DNA of 64,000 nucleotides, from assembly GCA_017625095.1 (NCBI GenBank), contig JAGALQ010000040.1, forward strand, positions 1 to 64,000, given 5' to 3'. Below, piece by piece: positions 52,665-60,676 of this stretch. The notes below the pieces were generated by a model that was given only the letters and a program-made list of their open reading frames with translations, was not told the origin of the DNA and did no database searches. The translations under genes and the position numbers were made by a program. Position 1 is the first letter of the stretch; each line of letters opens with the position of its first letter. This DNA is from Clostridia bacterium. Lineage in GTDB: Bacteria; Bacillota; Clostridia; Oscillospirales; Acutalibacteraceae.

Positions 52665-53684
52665 ATGAATTATATGATAAAACGATTTGAAAGTGCGGCA
52701 AGATGTACAGGTGCGCGTGTAAGGCGTGCGCTGTTGAATCTGCCTGATTCCGTAAAGGAAAATACTTGTGAAATCAGACTGAGATGCGGAAGACCGATAA
52801 TGCTTAACGGCCTTTTCGGCGAAGCATTTATTACATTAAACGGCAGAGAAAGTTATATTACTACTCCTTCTGTTATGAAAGCATCAATTGCTGATATAGA
52901 AGAATGCTTCAGAATAGTTTGCGGTTATTCCGTGCACACACATCAGAACAGCATCTGCAGCGGTTATGTGACTGTTTCGGGCGGACACCGCGTCGGTATC
53001 TCCGGTACTGCTGTTTTATCTTCAGACGGAATCGGTTCAATCAGGGATATTTCATCGATAAATATCCGTATTGCCAAAGAATTTAAAGGTATTGCGGATG
53101 AACTTTACAGTCACATAAAAAACAACAGTTGGAAAAGCGTCATTGTCGCAGGTGCTCCCTCGAGCGGGAAAACTACTGTTCTGCGTGATTTGTCACGTAT
53201 TCTTTCAAGTGAAAGCGGCGGTTATATGAAAACCGTGATTATAGATGAAAGAGAAGAAATTGCTGCTTGCTGCAATGGCGTACCGCAGAATGATGTAGGG
53301 ATAAGCAGTGATGTGCTTTCAGGATATCCCAAAGGTGAGGGAATTCTGATTGCACTCAGATCAATGTCACCTGAAAATATAATTCTTGATGAAATCGGTA
53401 CCGATAAAGAGGTTGCTGCTATTGAAACCGGACTGAATTCAGGCGTTAACTTCTTTCTGAGTGTTCATGCTGCCGATTTAAATGAGCTGTTCAGACGAAA
53501 ACATATTATCCGTTTGCTGAGCGGAGGCAGTTTTGATGCTGTCGTTTTTCTTGACGGTCAAAAGAATCCGTCTAAAACAGTCGATTATATTGCGGCAGGT
53601 GATATTTTTGATAAAGCTCGCAGGTCTTGTGATGATAATGTTTTCAATGGTGTCAGCAGGGTCTTATGCAACGGCAATGATTAA
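52665..53684 (+). CDS. spoIIIAA: Stage III sporulation ATPase SpoIIIAA
   Basis: A 339-aa secretion-type ATPase that powers the SpoIIIA-SpoIIQ channel from the mother-cell side of the engulfing membrane. The Walker A motif is VAGAPSSGKTTVLRDLSRIL at about residues 160-178, with VIIDEREEIAACCNGVPQND and the Walker B region ENIILDEIGTDKE after it. The N-terminal IRLRCGRPIML and HRVGISGTAV segments are also characteristic. The ATG at 52665 follows AAGGA; a GTG ten codons earlier lies at the promoter's -10 and is excluded. It is the first gene of the operon and overlaps spoIIIAB. Confidence 0.95.
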   Translation: MNYMIKRFESAARCTGARVRRALLNLPDSVKENTCEIRLRCGRPIMLNGLFGEAFITLNGRESYITTPSVMKASIADIEECFRIVCGYSVHTHQNSICSGYVTVSGGHRVGISGTAVLSSDGIGSIRDISSINIRIAKEFKGIADELYSHIKNNSWKSVIVAGAPSSGKTTVLRDLSRILSSESGGYMKTVIIDEREEIAACCNGVPQNDVGISSDVLSGYPKGEGILIALRSMSPENIILDEIGTDKEVAAIETGLNSGVNFFLSVHAADLNELFRRKHIIRLLSGGSFDAVVFLDGQKNPSKTVDYIAAGDIFDKARRSCDDNVFNGVSRVLCNGND

Positions 53685-54114
53685 GAAGAGATCAGAGATT
53701 CTTGATAGTTGCATAAGATTGTTACAAAGGATTAATTCTGAAATCAGTTACAATGCTGAACCGTTACAAATCATCATAAGCAAAGTGTGCCGATGTCACG
53801 AGTTTGATAAGCTTGTTTTTTTACATAAAATGTTACGATCTGATAGTGAAAATATAATTCTTTGTTGGAGAGAATGTGTTGAAAATTTCTCTGAAAATTC
53901 ACCGATAACAAAGAGTGATAAAGAGCTTTTGATTTCTTTTGGTGAAAAACTCGGCACAACTGATATCGAACATCAGCAAAAGCTTTGTGATGAATATACC
54001 TCTTTGTTTAAGCAGAGATATGATTCGTTACAGAAAAGTCAGAGTGAACATATCAAATTGTGTAAGGTCTGCTCGTTTGCGCTTGGTGCGGTTATGCTGA
54101 TACTTCTGATGTGA
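53608..54114 (+). CDS. spoIIIAB: Stage III sporulation protein SpoIIIAB
   Basis: A 168-aa protein with an N-terminal membrane helix (MIKLAGLVMIMFSMVSAGSY), a helical GspF-like soluble domain (LLQRINSEISYNAEPLQ; LLISFGEKLGTTDIEHQ) and a C-terminal helix (CSFALGAVMLILLM). The start is taken as TTG at 53608, six bases after AGGTG, because it yields the canonical MIKL-type N-terminus and family length. An ATG search would place the start eight codons later. The gene overlaps spoIIIAA by 77 bases, and the preceding frame has no other ribosome site. SpoIIIAB is a platform component of the channel. Confidence 0.88.
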   Translation: MIKLAGLVMIMFSMVSAGSYATAMIKKRSEILDSCIRLLQRINSEISYNAEPLQIIISKVCRCHEFDKLVFLHKMLRSDSENIILCWRECVENFSENSPITKSDKELLISFGEKLGTTDIEHQQKLCDEYTSLFKQRYDSLQKSQSEHIKLCKVCSFALGAVMLILLM

Positions 54115-54125
54115 TCGGAGAAAAT

Positions 54126-54320
54126 ATGGACATAGTTTTGATATTTAAAATCGGAGCAATCGGAATTGCTGTTGCAGTGCTTAATCAGGTATTGTCACGG
54201 TCAGGCAGAGATGAATATGCAATGCTTACAACACTGTCGGGTGTTCTTGTTGTCGTTATGATGCTGATACCTTATCTTGCCGATCTTTTCTCTGATCTTA
54301 AAAGGTTGATTGATTTTTAA
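54126..54320 (+). CDS. spoIIIAC: Stage III sporulation protein SpoIIIAC
   Basis: A 64-aa membrane protein of two helices. MDIVLIFKIGAIGIAVAVLN and VLSRSGRDEYAMLTTLSG are highly characteristic of the family. It forms an inner-membrane ring component of the SpoIIIA complex together with SpoIIIAD. The ATG at 54126 follows CGGAGA, and the gap from spoIIIAB is 11 bases. Normal length. Confidence 0.95.
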   Translation: MDIVLIFKIGAIGIAVAVLNQVLSRSGRDEYAMLTTLSGVLVVVMMLIPYLADLFSDLKRLIDF

Positions 54321-54322
54321 AT

Positions 54323-54709
54323 ATGATTCTGACAAAGGTTTTGTTTGTTGCCATCGCTTCCTGTTTTCTTATTGTGCTGCTTAACCAGCATAAACCTGAG
54401 TTTTCTTTGCTTATCAGGTTTGCCGCAATTCTAATTATTATATGTTTACTGATAAAACCGTTGATTGAGCTTTCATCAAGTGCCGCAGAGCTTTCTGAAG
54501 GTATAAAGCTAAACAATGAATACATTTATCTGCTGATAAAAGCACTCTTTGTCGGTATAGTCTGCAAGATTGTTTGTGATATATGCAACGATACCGGCAA
54601 CAAAGCGGTTTCAACCTGTGTTGAGCTTACTGGTCAGGTTACGATAATGCTGCTTGCAATACCTTTGATTACTGCGCTGACAGGTTTTGCTAAGGGATTA
54701 TTAAAATGA
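54323..54709 (+). CDS. spoIIIAD: Stage III sporulation protein SpoIIIAD
   Basis: A 128-aa integral membrane protein with four helices. The family features are the N-terminal LNQHKPEFSLLIRFAA, the IKALFVGIVCKIVCDICND helix and GQVTIMLLAIPLITALTG at the end. It lies two bases after spoIIIAC, and its stop overlaps the start of spoIIIAE (ATGA). It is thought to act with SpoIIIAC and AE in the membrane pore. Confidence 0.95.
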   Translation: MILTKVLFVAIASCFLIVLLNQHKPEFSLLIRFAAILIIICLLIKPLIELSSSAAELSEGIKLNNEYIYLLIKALFVGIVCKIVCDICNDTGNKAVSTCVELTGQVTIMLLAIPLITALTGFAKGLLK

Positions 54710-55836
54710 CGATTATCAGAAAATTAAAATATGTATCGGTAATATTGCTTATGTTTTGCTTTACTGTTACAGCTTCTGCGGAAAACAGAGATTTTTTTCA
54801 AGAGCAGATGGAGACAACCGGAGCAAATGATCTGTTTGATAATCTTACCGATGAGCAGAAAGAAATGCTTGAAGAACTGGGCATAACAAAACTTACTCCT
54901 GAAGCATTCCTGAGTGTTTCACCAAGGAAAGTATTTGATTTATTTTACCGGATTCTGATGAATGAATATAAATCGCCACTGAGTTACACAGTAACTGTCA
55001 GTGTTATGATAGTCGCAGTTTCTGTCGTTACTCAATTTATGTCACATGGCGATAAGATTTCAAGAATGATATCGGTTTTTTCGCTGATTTGCATATCTTT
55101 ATGTATGATTGTGCCGCTGGGTGAATGCTTATCGCGCGTTATTTCCGCAATCAGATTAAGTGCAGATTTTATGTTGATGCTAATTCCTGTACTGGCAACC
55201 GCACTTACGGTCAGCGGTAATCCGGCAACGGCTCTTACCTACAACTCGTTGTGTTTTGGTGCTGCACAGATTGTAGTTGCGTTTTCGGCAGATTTCATCA
55301 GACCGTTGATTCAGACAACGCTTTCTTTCAGCATAATGGGCGGTTTATCAGATTTGGTTAATTTTGAGAAAATTATACAGTTTGTTAAAAGGTTTACAGT
55401 CTTTCTTATGAGCTTTACGTCTACTGTATTTATCACAATGTTATCAATCAAAGGTATGCTTTCCGCATCTGCCGATACTGTTGCTGTCCGAGGTGTAAGG
55501 TTTATGATAGGTAATCTGATTCCTGTTGTAGGCGGTGCTGTCAGCGATGCATATACTTCAATCAGCGGCACGTTGCTTCTCGTCAAAAATACGGTTGCGG
55601 TTTTAGGTATTGCGGTTGTTGCACTTTTAAATGTTCCCGTTATGGTCGAATGTATTTGTTGGGTGTTTTCTTTTGCCTGTATCTCAACTGTTTCGGAGAT
55701 GTTTTCTCAAAATAAAACAGCTTCATTTATCAGAGCGGTTTCGTCGTGCGTTGTTATGATGACTGTGATGCTTTTATTTGTTGTCATTGTTTTTATACTT
55801 AGTGTTGGTCTTGTAATGCTTATGAAAGGCGGTTGA
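54706..55836 (+). CDS. spoIIIAE: Stage III sporulation protein SpoIIIAE
   Basis: A 376-aa polytopic protein with a cleavable-looking signal (ILLMFCFTVTASA) and a short acidic extracytoplasmic stretch followed by about eight helices. The segments MLIPVLATALTVSGNPATAL, SFSIMGGLSDLVNFEKIIQF and FMIGNLIPVVGGAVSDAYTS are diagnostic. It is the largest membrane subunit of the SpoIIIA channel. The start overlaps spoIIIAD by four bases, and the 3' end is within three bases of the next gene. Confidence 0.95.
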   Translation: MTIIRKLKYVSVILLMFCFTVTASAENRDFFQEQMETTGANDLFDNLTDEQKEMLEELGITKLTPEAFLSVSPRKVFDLFYRILMNEYKSPLSYTVTVSVMIVAVSVVTQFMSHGDKISRMISVFSLICISLCMIVPLGECLSRVISAIRLSADFMLMLIPVLATALTVSGNPATALTYNSLCFGAAQIVVAFSADFIRPLIQTTLSFSIMGGLSDLVNFEKIIQFVKRFTVFLMSFTSTVFITMLSIKGMLSASADTVAVRGVRFMIGNLIPVVGGAVSDAYTSISGTLLLVKNTVAVLGIAVVALLNVPVMVECICWVFSFACISTVSEMFSQNKTASFIRAVSSCVVMMTVMLLFVVIVFILSVGLVMLMKGG

Positions 55837-55838
55837 TT

Positions 55839-56318
55839 TTGGAGACGTTTAAAAGTTGGGCGGTTTCGTCCGTTACGGCTGCAGCGGTTGTGACTGTAAT
55901 CAGCTTACTTTCACCGTCGGGTAATCTGGAAAAATCGATAAAATTTATTATCGCACTGTTCCTCATTGCGGCATTTATAATACCTTTTTCAAATTCTGAT
56001 ATTGCATTTGAATCCTTTGACATCAATAGAGGAATTAAAGAAATAATTGATGAAAACGAACTGAATAATGAAGTTAAAAAGAATGTTGAAGATTCACTTG
56101 AAAACGCTGTTGAAACAGAAATCAGCGCCTATCTCTCGGGCGTTGATATAGATTATGTTAGTGTTGAGGCAAAAGTATCTGTTGATAAGGATAATAACAT
56201 TTATACTCAATCAATCAGTATTATTCTGAGTGAAAAAATACTGACTTATGAACTAGAAAAATTTGTGTCAGAACGCTTTGGAATTAAACCCGATGTGAAG
56301 TTTGAATCGGAGGATTGA
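55839..56318 (+). CDS. spoIIIAF: Stage III sporulation protein SpoIIIAF
   Basis: A 159-aa protein with two N-terminal helices (SVTAAAVVTVISLLSPSG and FIIALFLIAAFIIPF) followed by a soluble ring-forming domain of about 100 residues. It is the family usually placed between AE and AG. The start is a TTG. 55839 lies six bases after AGGCGG and is preferred; the TTG at 55833 overlaps the spoIIIAE stop and is also possible. The sequence is weakly conserved, as expected for this subunit. Confidence 0.88.
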   Translation: METFKSWAVSSVTAAAVVTVISLLSPSGNLEKSIKFIIALFLIAAFIIPFSNSDIAFESFDINRGIKEIIDENELNNEVKKNVEDSLENAVETEISAYLSGVDIDYVSVEAKVSVDKDNNIYTQSISIILSEKILTYELEKFVSERFGIKPDVKFESED

Positions 56319-56319
56319 T

Positions 56320-56850
56320 ATGAATAAGGAAATGCTTTCCGAAATTGCAGTCAGACTACGAAATGACAAAAAAGTGCTTATTATCGTAGGCGTAATGATT
56401 GTTGGAATTATACTGACTGTAATATCGTCATTTGATAACAGGGCTGAAGAGAAAGACGAAAATCAAGTTCAGGTTGAAAAAGTTTTTAATGAATCAGAAT
56501 ATACCAATCAGCTTGAGAATAAACTTGAAGAGATGATTGCGTTGATAAGCGGGGCAGGTGAAACAAGGGTTATAGTAACACTTGAATGCGACTATGAAAC
56601 CGTATATGCAAAAGACGGCAGTATTGCAAAGGATAGTGATTCGACAGACGAAGACAGCGAATACATAATTATAGATTCGCAGGATGTTCAGGGCGGGCTT
56701 GTGCTCAAAACCGTAACGCCCAAAATAAGGGGAGTTGCCGTCGTGTGTGCAGGAGGAGACTCTATATATGTCAAAACCGCAGTGACCGAATTGCTTTCCG
56801 CTGTGCTTGATATAGGCACTAATCACATAAGCGTATCAAAATTGAGATAA
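56320..56850 (+). CDS. spoIIIAG: Stage III sporulation protein SpoIIIAG
   Basis: A 176-aa protein with one membrane helix (VLIIVGVMIVGIILTVI) and an outer ring-building domain. LEEMIALISGAGETRVIVTL, EYIIIDSQDVQGGLVLKTV and PKIRGVAVVCAGGDSIYVK are diagnostic; the last belongs to the ring-building fold. In Bacillus SpoIIIAG forms a large secretin-like ring in the intermembrane space. The ATG at 56320 follows CGGAGG, overlapping the end of spoIIIAF. Confidence 0.95.
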   Translation: MNKEMLSEIAVRLRNDKKVLIIVGVMIVGIILTVISSFDNRAEEKDENQVQVEKVFNESEYTNQLENKLEEMIALISGAGETRVIVTLECDYETVYAKDGSIAKDSDSTDEDSEYIIIDSQDVQGGLVLKTVTPKIRGVAVVCAGGDSIYVKTAVTELLSAVLDIGTNHISVSKLR

Positions 56851-56863
56851 AGGAGTTTTGGAA

Positions 56864-57412
56864 ATGAACGTTATAATCAAAAAAAGACAGATAATTATGT
56901 CGGCACTGGTGTTGGCGCTTGGGTCTGCTGTGTTTGTGAACTGGTATTTCAATAAACCGAATGCAGAGCAAACCGCGAAAGAAGAATCTGCAAGCTATTC
57001 GATAATTGGAGATGCACAGTACGTATCTGCAAATTCTGAGAATCATTCTGTTGAAGAAACAGTAAAGAATGATTTTTCACAGACTCAGTTGAAGCGGAGT
57101 AAAGCTCACGATGAAGCTTTTGATAAACTCAAATCGGTTATAAATGATTCATCTGCCTCAAAAACAGCCGTTGATAAAGCGGCTGAAGATTTATCAAAAC
57201 TTGCAAACACAATAAAAATGGAGGCTGATATTGAAGCTCTCGTTAAATCAAAGTGCGGCTTTAACTGTGTTGTTATGATAAACGGTTCTTCAGCTCAGGT
57301 TGTTTGCGAAAAAGATACGCTGGACAGCACCGTGATTCTGCAGATTAAAGAAATTTTCCTTAAACACACTGATATAAATTCTGAAAATATTACAATATTT
57401 GAATTAAAATAG
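56864..57412 (+). CDS. spoIIIAH: Stage III sporulation protein SpoIIIAH
   Basis: A 182-aa protein: an N-terminal membrane helix (QIIMSALVLALGSAVFVNWY) with the family NWYFN sequence, a low-complexity linker, and a C-terminal domain with helix RSKAHDEAFDKLKSVIND and a beta-rich end (CGFNCVVMINGSSAQVVCEK). It is homologous to type III secretion ring proteins and binds forespore SpoIIQ across the septum. The ATG lies seven bases after AAAGGAG; an upstream TTG is closer and less likely. It is the last gene of the operon proper. Confidence 0.95.
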   Translation: MNVIIKKRQIIMSALVLALGSAVFVNWYFNKPNAEQTAKEESASYSIIGDAQYVSANSENHSVEETVKNDFSQTQLKRSKAHDEAFDKLKSVINDSSASKTAVDKAAEDLSKLANTIKMEADIEALVKSKCGFNCVVMINGSSAQVVCEKDTLDSTVILQIKEIFLKHTDINSENITIFELK

Positions 57413-57440
57413 TTGTTTATTTATTTTTTTGTGTTATAAT
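57413..57440 (+). promoter_or_regulatory. SigA-type promoter before asp23
   Basis: TTGTTT (57413-57418), a 16-base spacer and TATAAT (57435-57440). It separates the housekeeping block (asp23 onward) from the sporulation operon. Confidence 0.65.
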
Positions 57441-57463
57441 AGTCGCAAAAGGAGGTTGTGAAA

Positions 57464-57829
57464 ATGAAAAAACAGCCCAACAACACAGTAGCAACATCGC
57501 TTGTTATTTCAGATGACGTCATTGCTTCAATCGCTATGAGCGCTGCAAAAGATATTGACGGAGTAGGAAGTCTTGTTCAACGACCTACTGACATACGCAG
57601 TGTTATGAAAATCTTTGAGGGTGCTCTTAAATATGTAGAGGTTTCCTCGTCGGACAAAGTGTATACGCTCAAGGTTCATATTTCTATCAAAGACGGTGAA
57701 AAAATTCCGGCAGTTGTTTCAGAAGTTCAGAAGGCTGTCAAGAATGCTGTTCAGGGAATGACCGGTTGCGCAGTTTCCAAAGTTAATGTTTGTGTTGCAG
57801 ATGTGGAAATCACAGAAAAACGTACCTAA
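57464..57829 (+). CDS. Asp23/Gls24 family envelope stress protein
   Basis: A 121-aa protein of the alkaline-shock protein 23 family. The N-terminal TSLVISDDVIASIAMSAAKD and DIDGVGSLVQR and the terminal VSKVNVCVADVEI strand are typical. Asp23 proteins associate with the membrane via partner AmaP and respond to cell-wall stress; no amaP is present here. The ATG at 57464 follows AAAGGAGG with eight bases; the GTG two codons earlier is too near. It often sits before nusB in Firmicutes, as here. Confidence 0.93.
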   Translation: MKKQPNNTVATSLVISDDVIASIAMSAAKDIDGVGSLVQRPTDIRSVMKIFEGALKYVEVSSSDKVYTLKVHISIKDGEKIPAVVSEVQKAVKNAVQGMTGCAVSKVNVCVADVEITEKRT

Positions 57830-57858
57830 TTAACAGAAAAGTCAGTTTACCTATTGTG

Positions 57859-57896
57859 CCCTCTGCAGGTTTATCGGCAGAGGGTATTATTTTTTT
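57859..57896 (+). terminator. Hairpin with T-run between asp23 and nusB
   Basis: CCCTCTGC (57859-57866) and GCAGAGGG (57877-57884) pair, followed by TATTATTTTTTT. No new promoter is evident before nusB, so partial termination or attenuation inside the operon is likely. Confidence 0.7.
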
Positions 57897-57912
57897 ATTC
57901 GGAGGATTATTT

Positions 57913-58308
57913 ATGACACGCAGGCAGGCAAGAGAGCAGGCATTCATCCTGCTTTTCGAAAAATCATTCAATACCGATGCCACAGTTGAAGAGCTTCTTG
58001 AGCTGGCAAAAGAATTGCGTATGCTTGAAGATGATGAGTTTGTTGCAGCACTTGTAAATACAACATGCGACAATATCGAAGCAATAGATGAGCACATCAG
58101 TGCTAATTCAAAGGGATGGAAGATTAACCGCATTCCTAAGGTTACACTTGCAATTATCAGAATGGCTCTTGCCGAAATTCTTTATTTTGATGATGTTCCC
58201 GACGGTGTTTCAGTCAACGAAGCTGTTGAACTTGCTAAAAAGTATTCAACACCCGAGGATGCTTCATACATAAACGGACTTCTCGGCACTGTTGTGAGGT
58301 CAAAGTAA
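57913..58308 (+). CDS. nusB: Transcription antitermination factor NusB
   Basis: A 131-aa all-helical RNA-binding protein that forms the boxA-binding complex with NusE (ribosomal protein S10) in rRNA antitermination. The start MTRRQAREQAFILLFEKSFN, KGWKINRIPKVTLAIIRMAL and the VSVNEAVELAKKYSTPEDAS motif are diagnostic, with YINGLLG at the end. The ATG follows CGGAGGA. The stop codon is followed directly by the ATG of the next gene. Confidence 0.95.
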   Translation: MTRRQAREQAFILLFEKSFNTDATVEELLELAKELRMLEDDEFVAALVNTTCDNIEAIDEHISANSKGWKINRIPKVTLAIIRMALAEILYFDDVPDGVSVNEAVELAKKYSTPEDASYINGLLGTVVRSK

Positions 58309-59250
58309 ATGTCGCTTTTTCTCGGTGTAGATACCAGTAATTATACAACATCTTTAGCTGCTGTTGATACAGTGAATATGACGGCGATTCAATCGAAGAA
58401 GTTGCTTCCTGTTGCTGAAGGCTCTCTCGGTTTGCGTCAGTCAGATGCTGTTTTTCATCATACAGTTCAGCTTCCTGTTCTTTTTGATAATCTTGCGGCA
58501 GAATGCAGTCTTTCCGATGTAAAGGCTGTCGGTGTGTCTGTCAGTCCTCGCAGTGAAGAAGGCTCATATATGCCCTGTTTCCTCGCAGGTGTCAGTGCTT
58601 CAACTGCTTTTGCATCTTCACGCGGACTCAATCTGCATCGCTTTTCACATCAGCAGGGTCATATAGCAGCTGCTCTTTTCTCAGCAGACAGACTCGATCT
58701 GCTGTCTGAAAAGTTTTTGGCTTTTCACGTGTCAGGCGGCACAACGGAAGCTGTTATAGTCAGCCCCGATAATGAAAACATTCTCAAAACTCAACTTGTT
58801 GCGACTTCGCTTGATCTTAAGGCGGGACAGGCTGTTGACCGTGTGGGAGTTGCGCTTGGGCTGCGTTTTCCTGCGGGCAAACAGCTTGATGAGCTCGCTT
58901 GCAGATGTGATGAAAAAATCAAGGTTAAACCCGTGATACGCGGCTGTGACTGCTCACTTTCGGGTATTGAAAACAAGTGCAAGAAGATGATTGCTGACGG
59001 TGTTGCGGCTGAAAAAGTCGCAAGATACTGCATAGAATATATCTGTGCTTCACTTGATGCAATGACTCAGGCTCTTTTAGATAAATACGGCAAAATGCCG
59101 CTTGTTTTTTCCGGTGGTGTTATGAGCAACAGCATTATCAGCAAAAGACTCGGTGAAAAATACGGTGCTGTGTTTGCTAAACCTGAATTTTCTTGCGATA
59201 ACGCTGTAGGAACTGCAGTTCTTACAGCAATAATGGAGAAAAGTTTATGA
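58309..59250 (+). CDS. TsaD/Kae1-like ASKHA-fold protein (peptidase M22 family)
   Basis: A 313-aa protein of the TsaD family. It begins LFLGVDTSNYTTSLAAVD, where true TsaD has a GIETSCDET-type loop. The metal-binding His pair is kept as SHQQGHIAAALFS, and the sugar/nucleotide loops FHVSGGTTEAVIV and VFSGGVMSN are present. It is shorter than TsaD, with a diverged N-terminal loop, so it is probably a paralog rather than the tRNA t6A enzyme. In many sporulating Clostridia such a gene lies between nusB and xseA. Its function is not known to me. It has zero gap to nusB and overlaps xseA by four bases (ATGA). Confidence 0.8.
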   Translation: MSLFLGVDTSNYTTSLAAVDTVNMTAIQSKKLLPVAEGSLGLRQSDAVFHHTVQLPVLFDNLAAECSLSDVKAVGVSVSPRSEEGSYMPCFLAGVSASTAFASSRGLNLHRFSHQQGHIAAALFSADRLDLLSEKFLAFHVSGGTTEAVIVSPDNENILKTQLVATSLDLKAGQAVDRVGVALGLRFPAGKQLDELACRCDEKIKVKPVIRGCDCSLSGIENKCKKMIADGVAAEKVARYCIEYICASLDAMTQALLDKYGKMPLVFSGGVMSNSIISKRLGEKYGAVFAKPEFSCDNAVGTAVLTAIMEKSL

Positions 59251-60455
59251 ATATTCCTGTCTTGACTGTAGGACAGATCAACACATATATTAAGTCGCTG
59301 CTTGACGGTGACCCTAATCTTAATAACGTTTTCCTTGTCGGTGAGATTTCCAATTTTACAAATCATTACCGCACAAGGCATTTCTATTTTACACTGAAGG
59401 ATCAGGAAGCAGCTATTAAAGCAGTAATGTTCCGAAGCTCCGCACAACGTCTTCGCTTTATGCCTGAAAACGGTATGCGCGTAATAATCAGAGGTCGCAT
59501 ATCTGTTTTTGAACGTGACGGACAGTATCAGCTTTATGCTGATGATATGCAGCCTGACGGAATGGGTGCGCTTAATATTGCTTTCGAACAGCTCAAAGCA
59601 AAGCTTGAAGCGCAGGGGCTTTTTGATTCATCACGCAAAAAAGCGATTCCCGAAGTGCCTTCCAGAATCGGTGTTATAACTTCACCGACCGGTGCAGCTG
59701 TCAGAGATATAATAAACGTTCTTTCACGGCGTTTTCCTCTTGCAAAAATTGTTTTCTATCCTGTTCAGGTTCAGGGGGCCGAAGCTGCAGGACAGATTGC
59801 TCAGGCTCTTGATTTGTTTAATGCACATTCTGCAGCTGACGTGATTATTGTCGGCAGAGGCGGCGGTTCGATTGAAGACCTTTGGGCATTTAACGAGGAG
59901 AAAGTTGCCCTTGCCGTGAGCAGAAGTGAAATTCCCGTTATTTCAGCTGTCGGACACGAAACAGATTTTACAATATGCGATTTCGTTGCTGATCTTCGTG
60001 CGCCTACTCCGTCTGCTGCTGCGGAGATTGCTGTGCCTGATTGCCGAGAGCATTCAGCCTACATCAGGGGATTAAGAGCTCAGGCAGCTTCGTTGATTGC
60101 TAATAATATCGCTCAGCAGAAAGCTTATGTTAACGCACTTTCTGACAGCCGCGTTTTACGCAATCCATTGGCAACTGTTGAAAACGGCAGACAGGTTCTC
60201 GATATGAACCTCAACCGTCTGCTTGCTGCGGAAAGAGAAATATATAACGAAAAATCAATTAGTTTTGCATCCTGCTGTGCAAAACTTGATGCGCTGAGTC
60301 CGCTTAAAGTACTCTCGAGAGGATATGCGGCTGTTTATTCTGAAGGTAAGGTTGTGGGAAGCGCATCGGATGTGGATACAGAAAAAGACATAACAATTCG
60401 CTTTCATGACGGTGAAGTCGAATGTAAGCCAATTAACAAATCAATTAACGGATAA
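59247..60455 (+). CDS. xseA: Exodeoxyribonuclease VII large subunit
   Basis: A 402-aa nuclease subunit that degrades single-stranded DNA to oligonucleotides together with several XseB chains. It has an N-terminal OB-fold (LNNVFLVGEISNFTNH and RHFYFTLKDQEAAIKAVMF) and a catalytic core with IGVITSPTGAAVRDIINVL, IIVGRGGGSIEDLWAFNEE and ISAVGHETDFTICDFVADLR followed by PTPSAAAEIAVP. A C-terminal helical region follows. Normal length. Confidence 0.95.
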   Translation: MNIPVLTVGQINTYIKSLLDGDPNLNNVFLVGEISNFTNHYRTRHFYFTLKDQEAAIKAVMFRSSAQRLRFMPENGMRVIIRGRISVFERDGQYQLYADDMQPDGMGALNIAFEQLKAKLEAQGLFDSSRKKAIPEVPSRIGVITSPTGAAVRDIINVLSRRFPLAKIVFYPVQVQGAEAAGQIAQALDLFNAHSAADVIIVGRGGGSIEDLWAFNEEKVALAVSRSEIPVISAVGHETDFTICDFVADLRAPTPSAAAEIAVPDCREHSAYIRGLRAQAASLIANNIAQQKAYVNALSDSRVLRNPLATVENGRQVLDMNLNRLLAAEREIYNEKSISFASCCAKLDALSPLKVLSRGYAAVYSEGKVVGSASDVDTEKDITIRFHDGEVECKPINKSING

Positions 60456-60466
60456 GGTGAAACTCA

Positions 60467-60676
60467 ATGGAAAAGATGACCTATGAAAAGGCTCTTGCGA
60501 AGCTTGAAAAAATAGTTGATCAGCTTGAGCAGGGCAGTATTCCGCTTGAAAAATCGCTTGAATTATATGAAGAGGCAAATGAACTTGCTCTCTACTGTAA
60601 GAATTGTCTTGATAATGCCGAGCAGAGAATAGTGAGGTTAACAAAAGACGGTACGGAGGAAGACGGCATTGAATAA
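60467..60676 (+). CDS. xseB: Exodeoxyribonuclease VII small subunit
   Basis: A 69-aa helical protein. TYEKALAKLEKIVDQLEQGS and SLELYEEANELALYCKNCL are the family signature of XseB, which binds the C-terminal helices of XseA. It lies 11 bases downstream of xseA, and its end overlaps the ispA start by eight bases. The start follows AAGGTG. Confidence 0.95.
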   Translation: MEKMTYEKALAKLEKIVDQLEQGSIPLEKSLELYEEANELALYCKNCLDNAEQRIVRLTKDGTEEDGIE

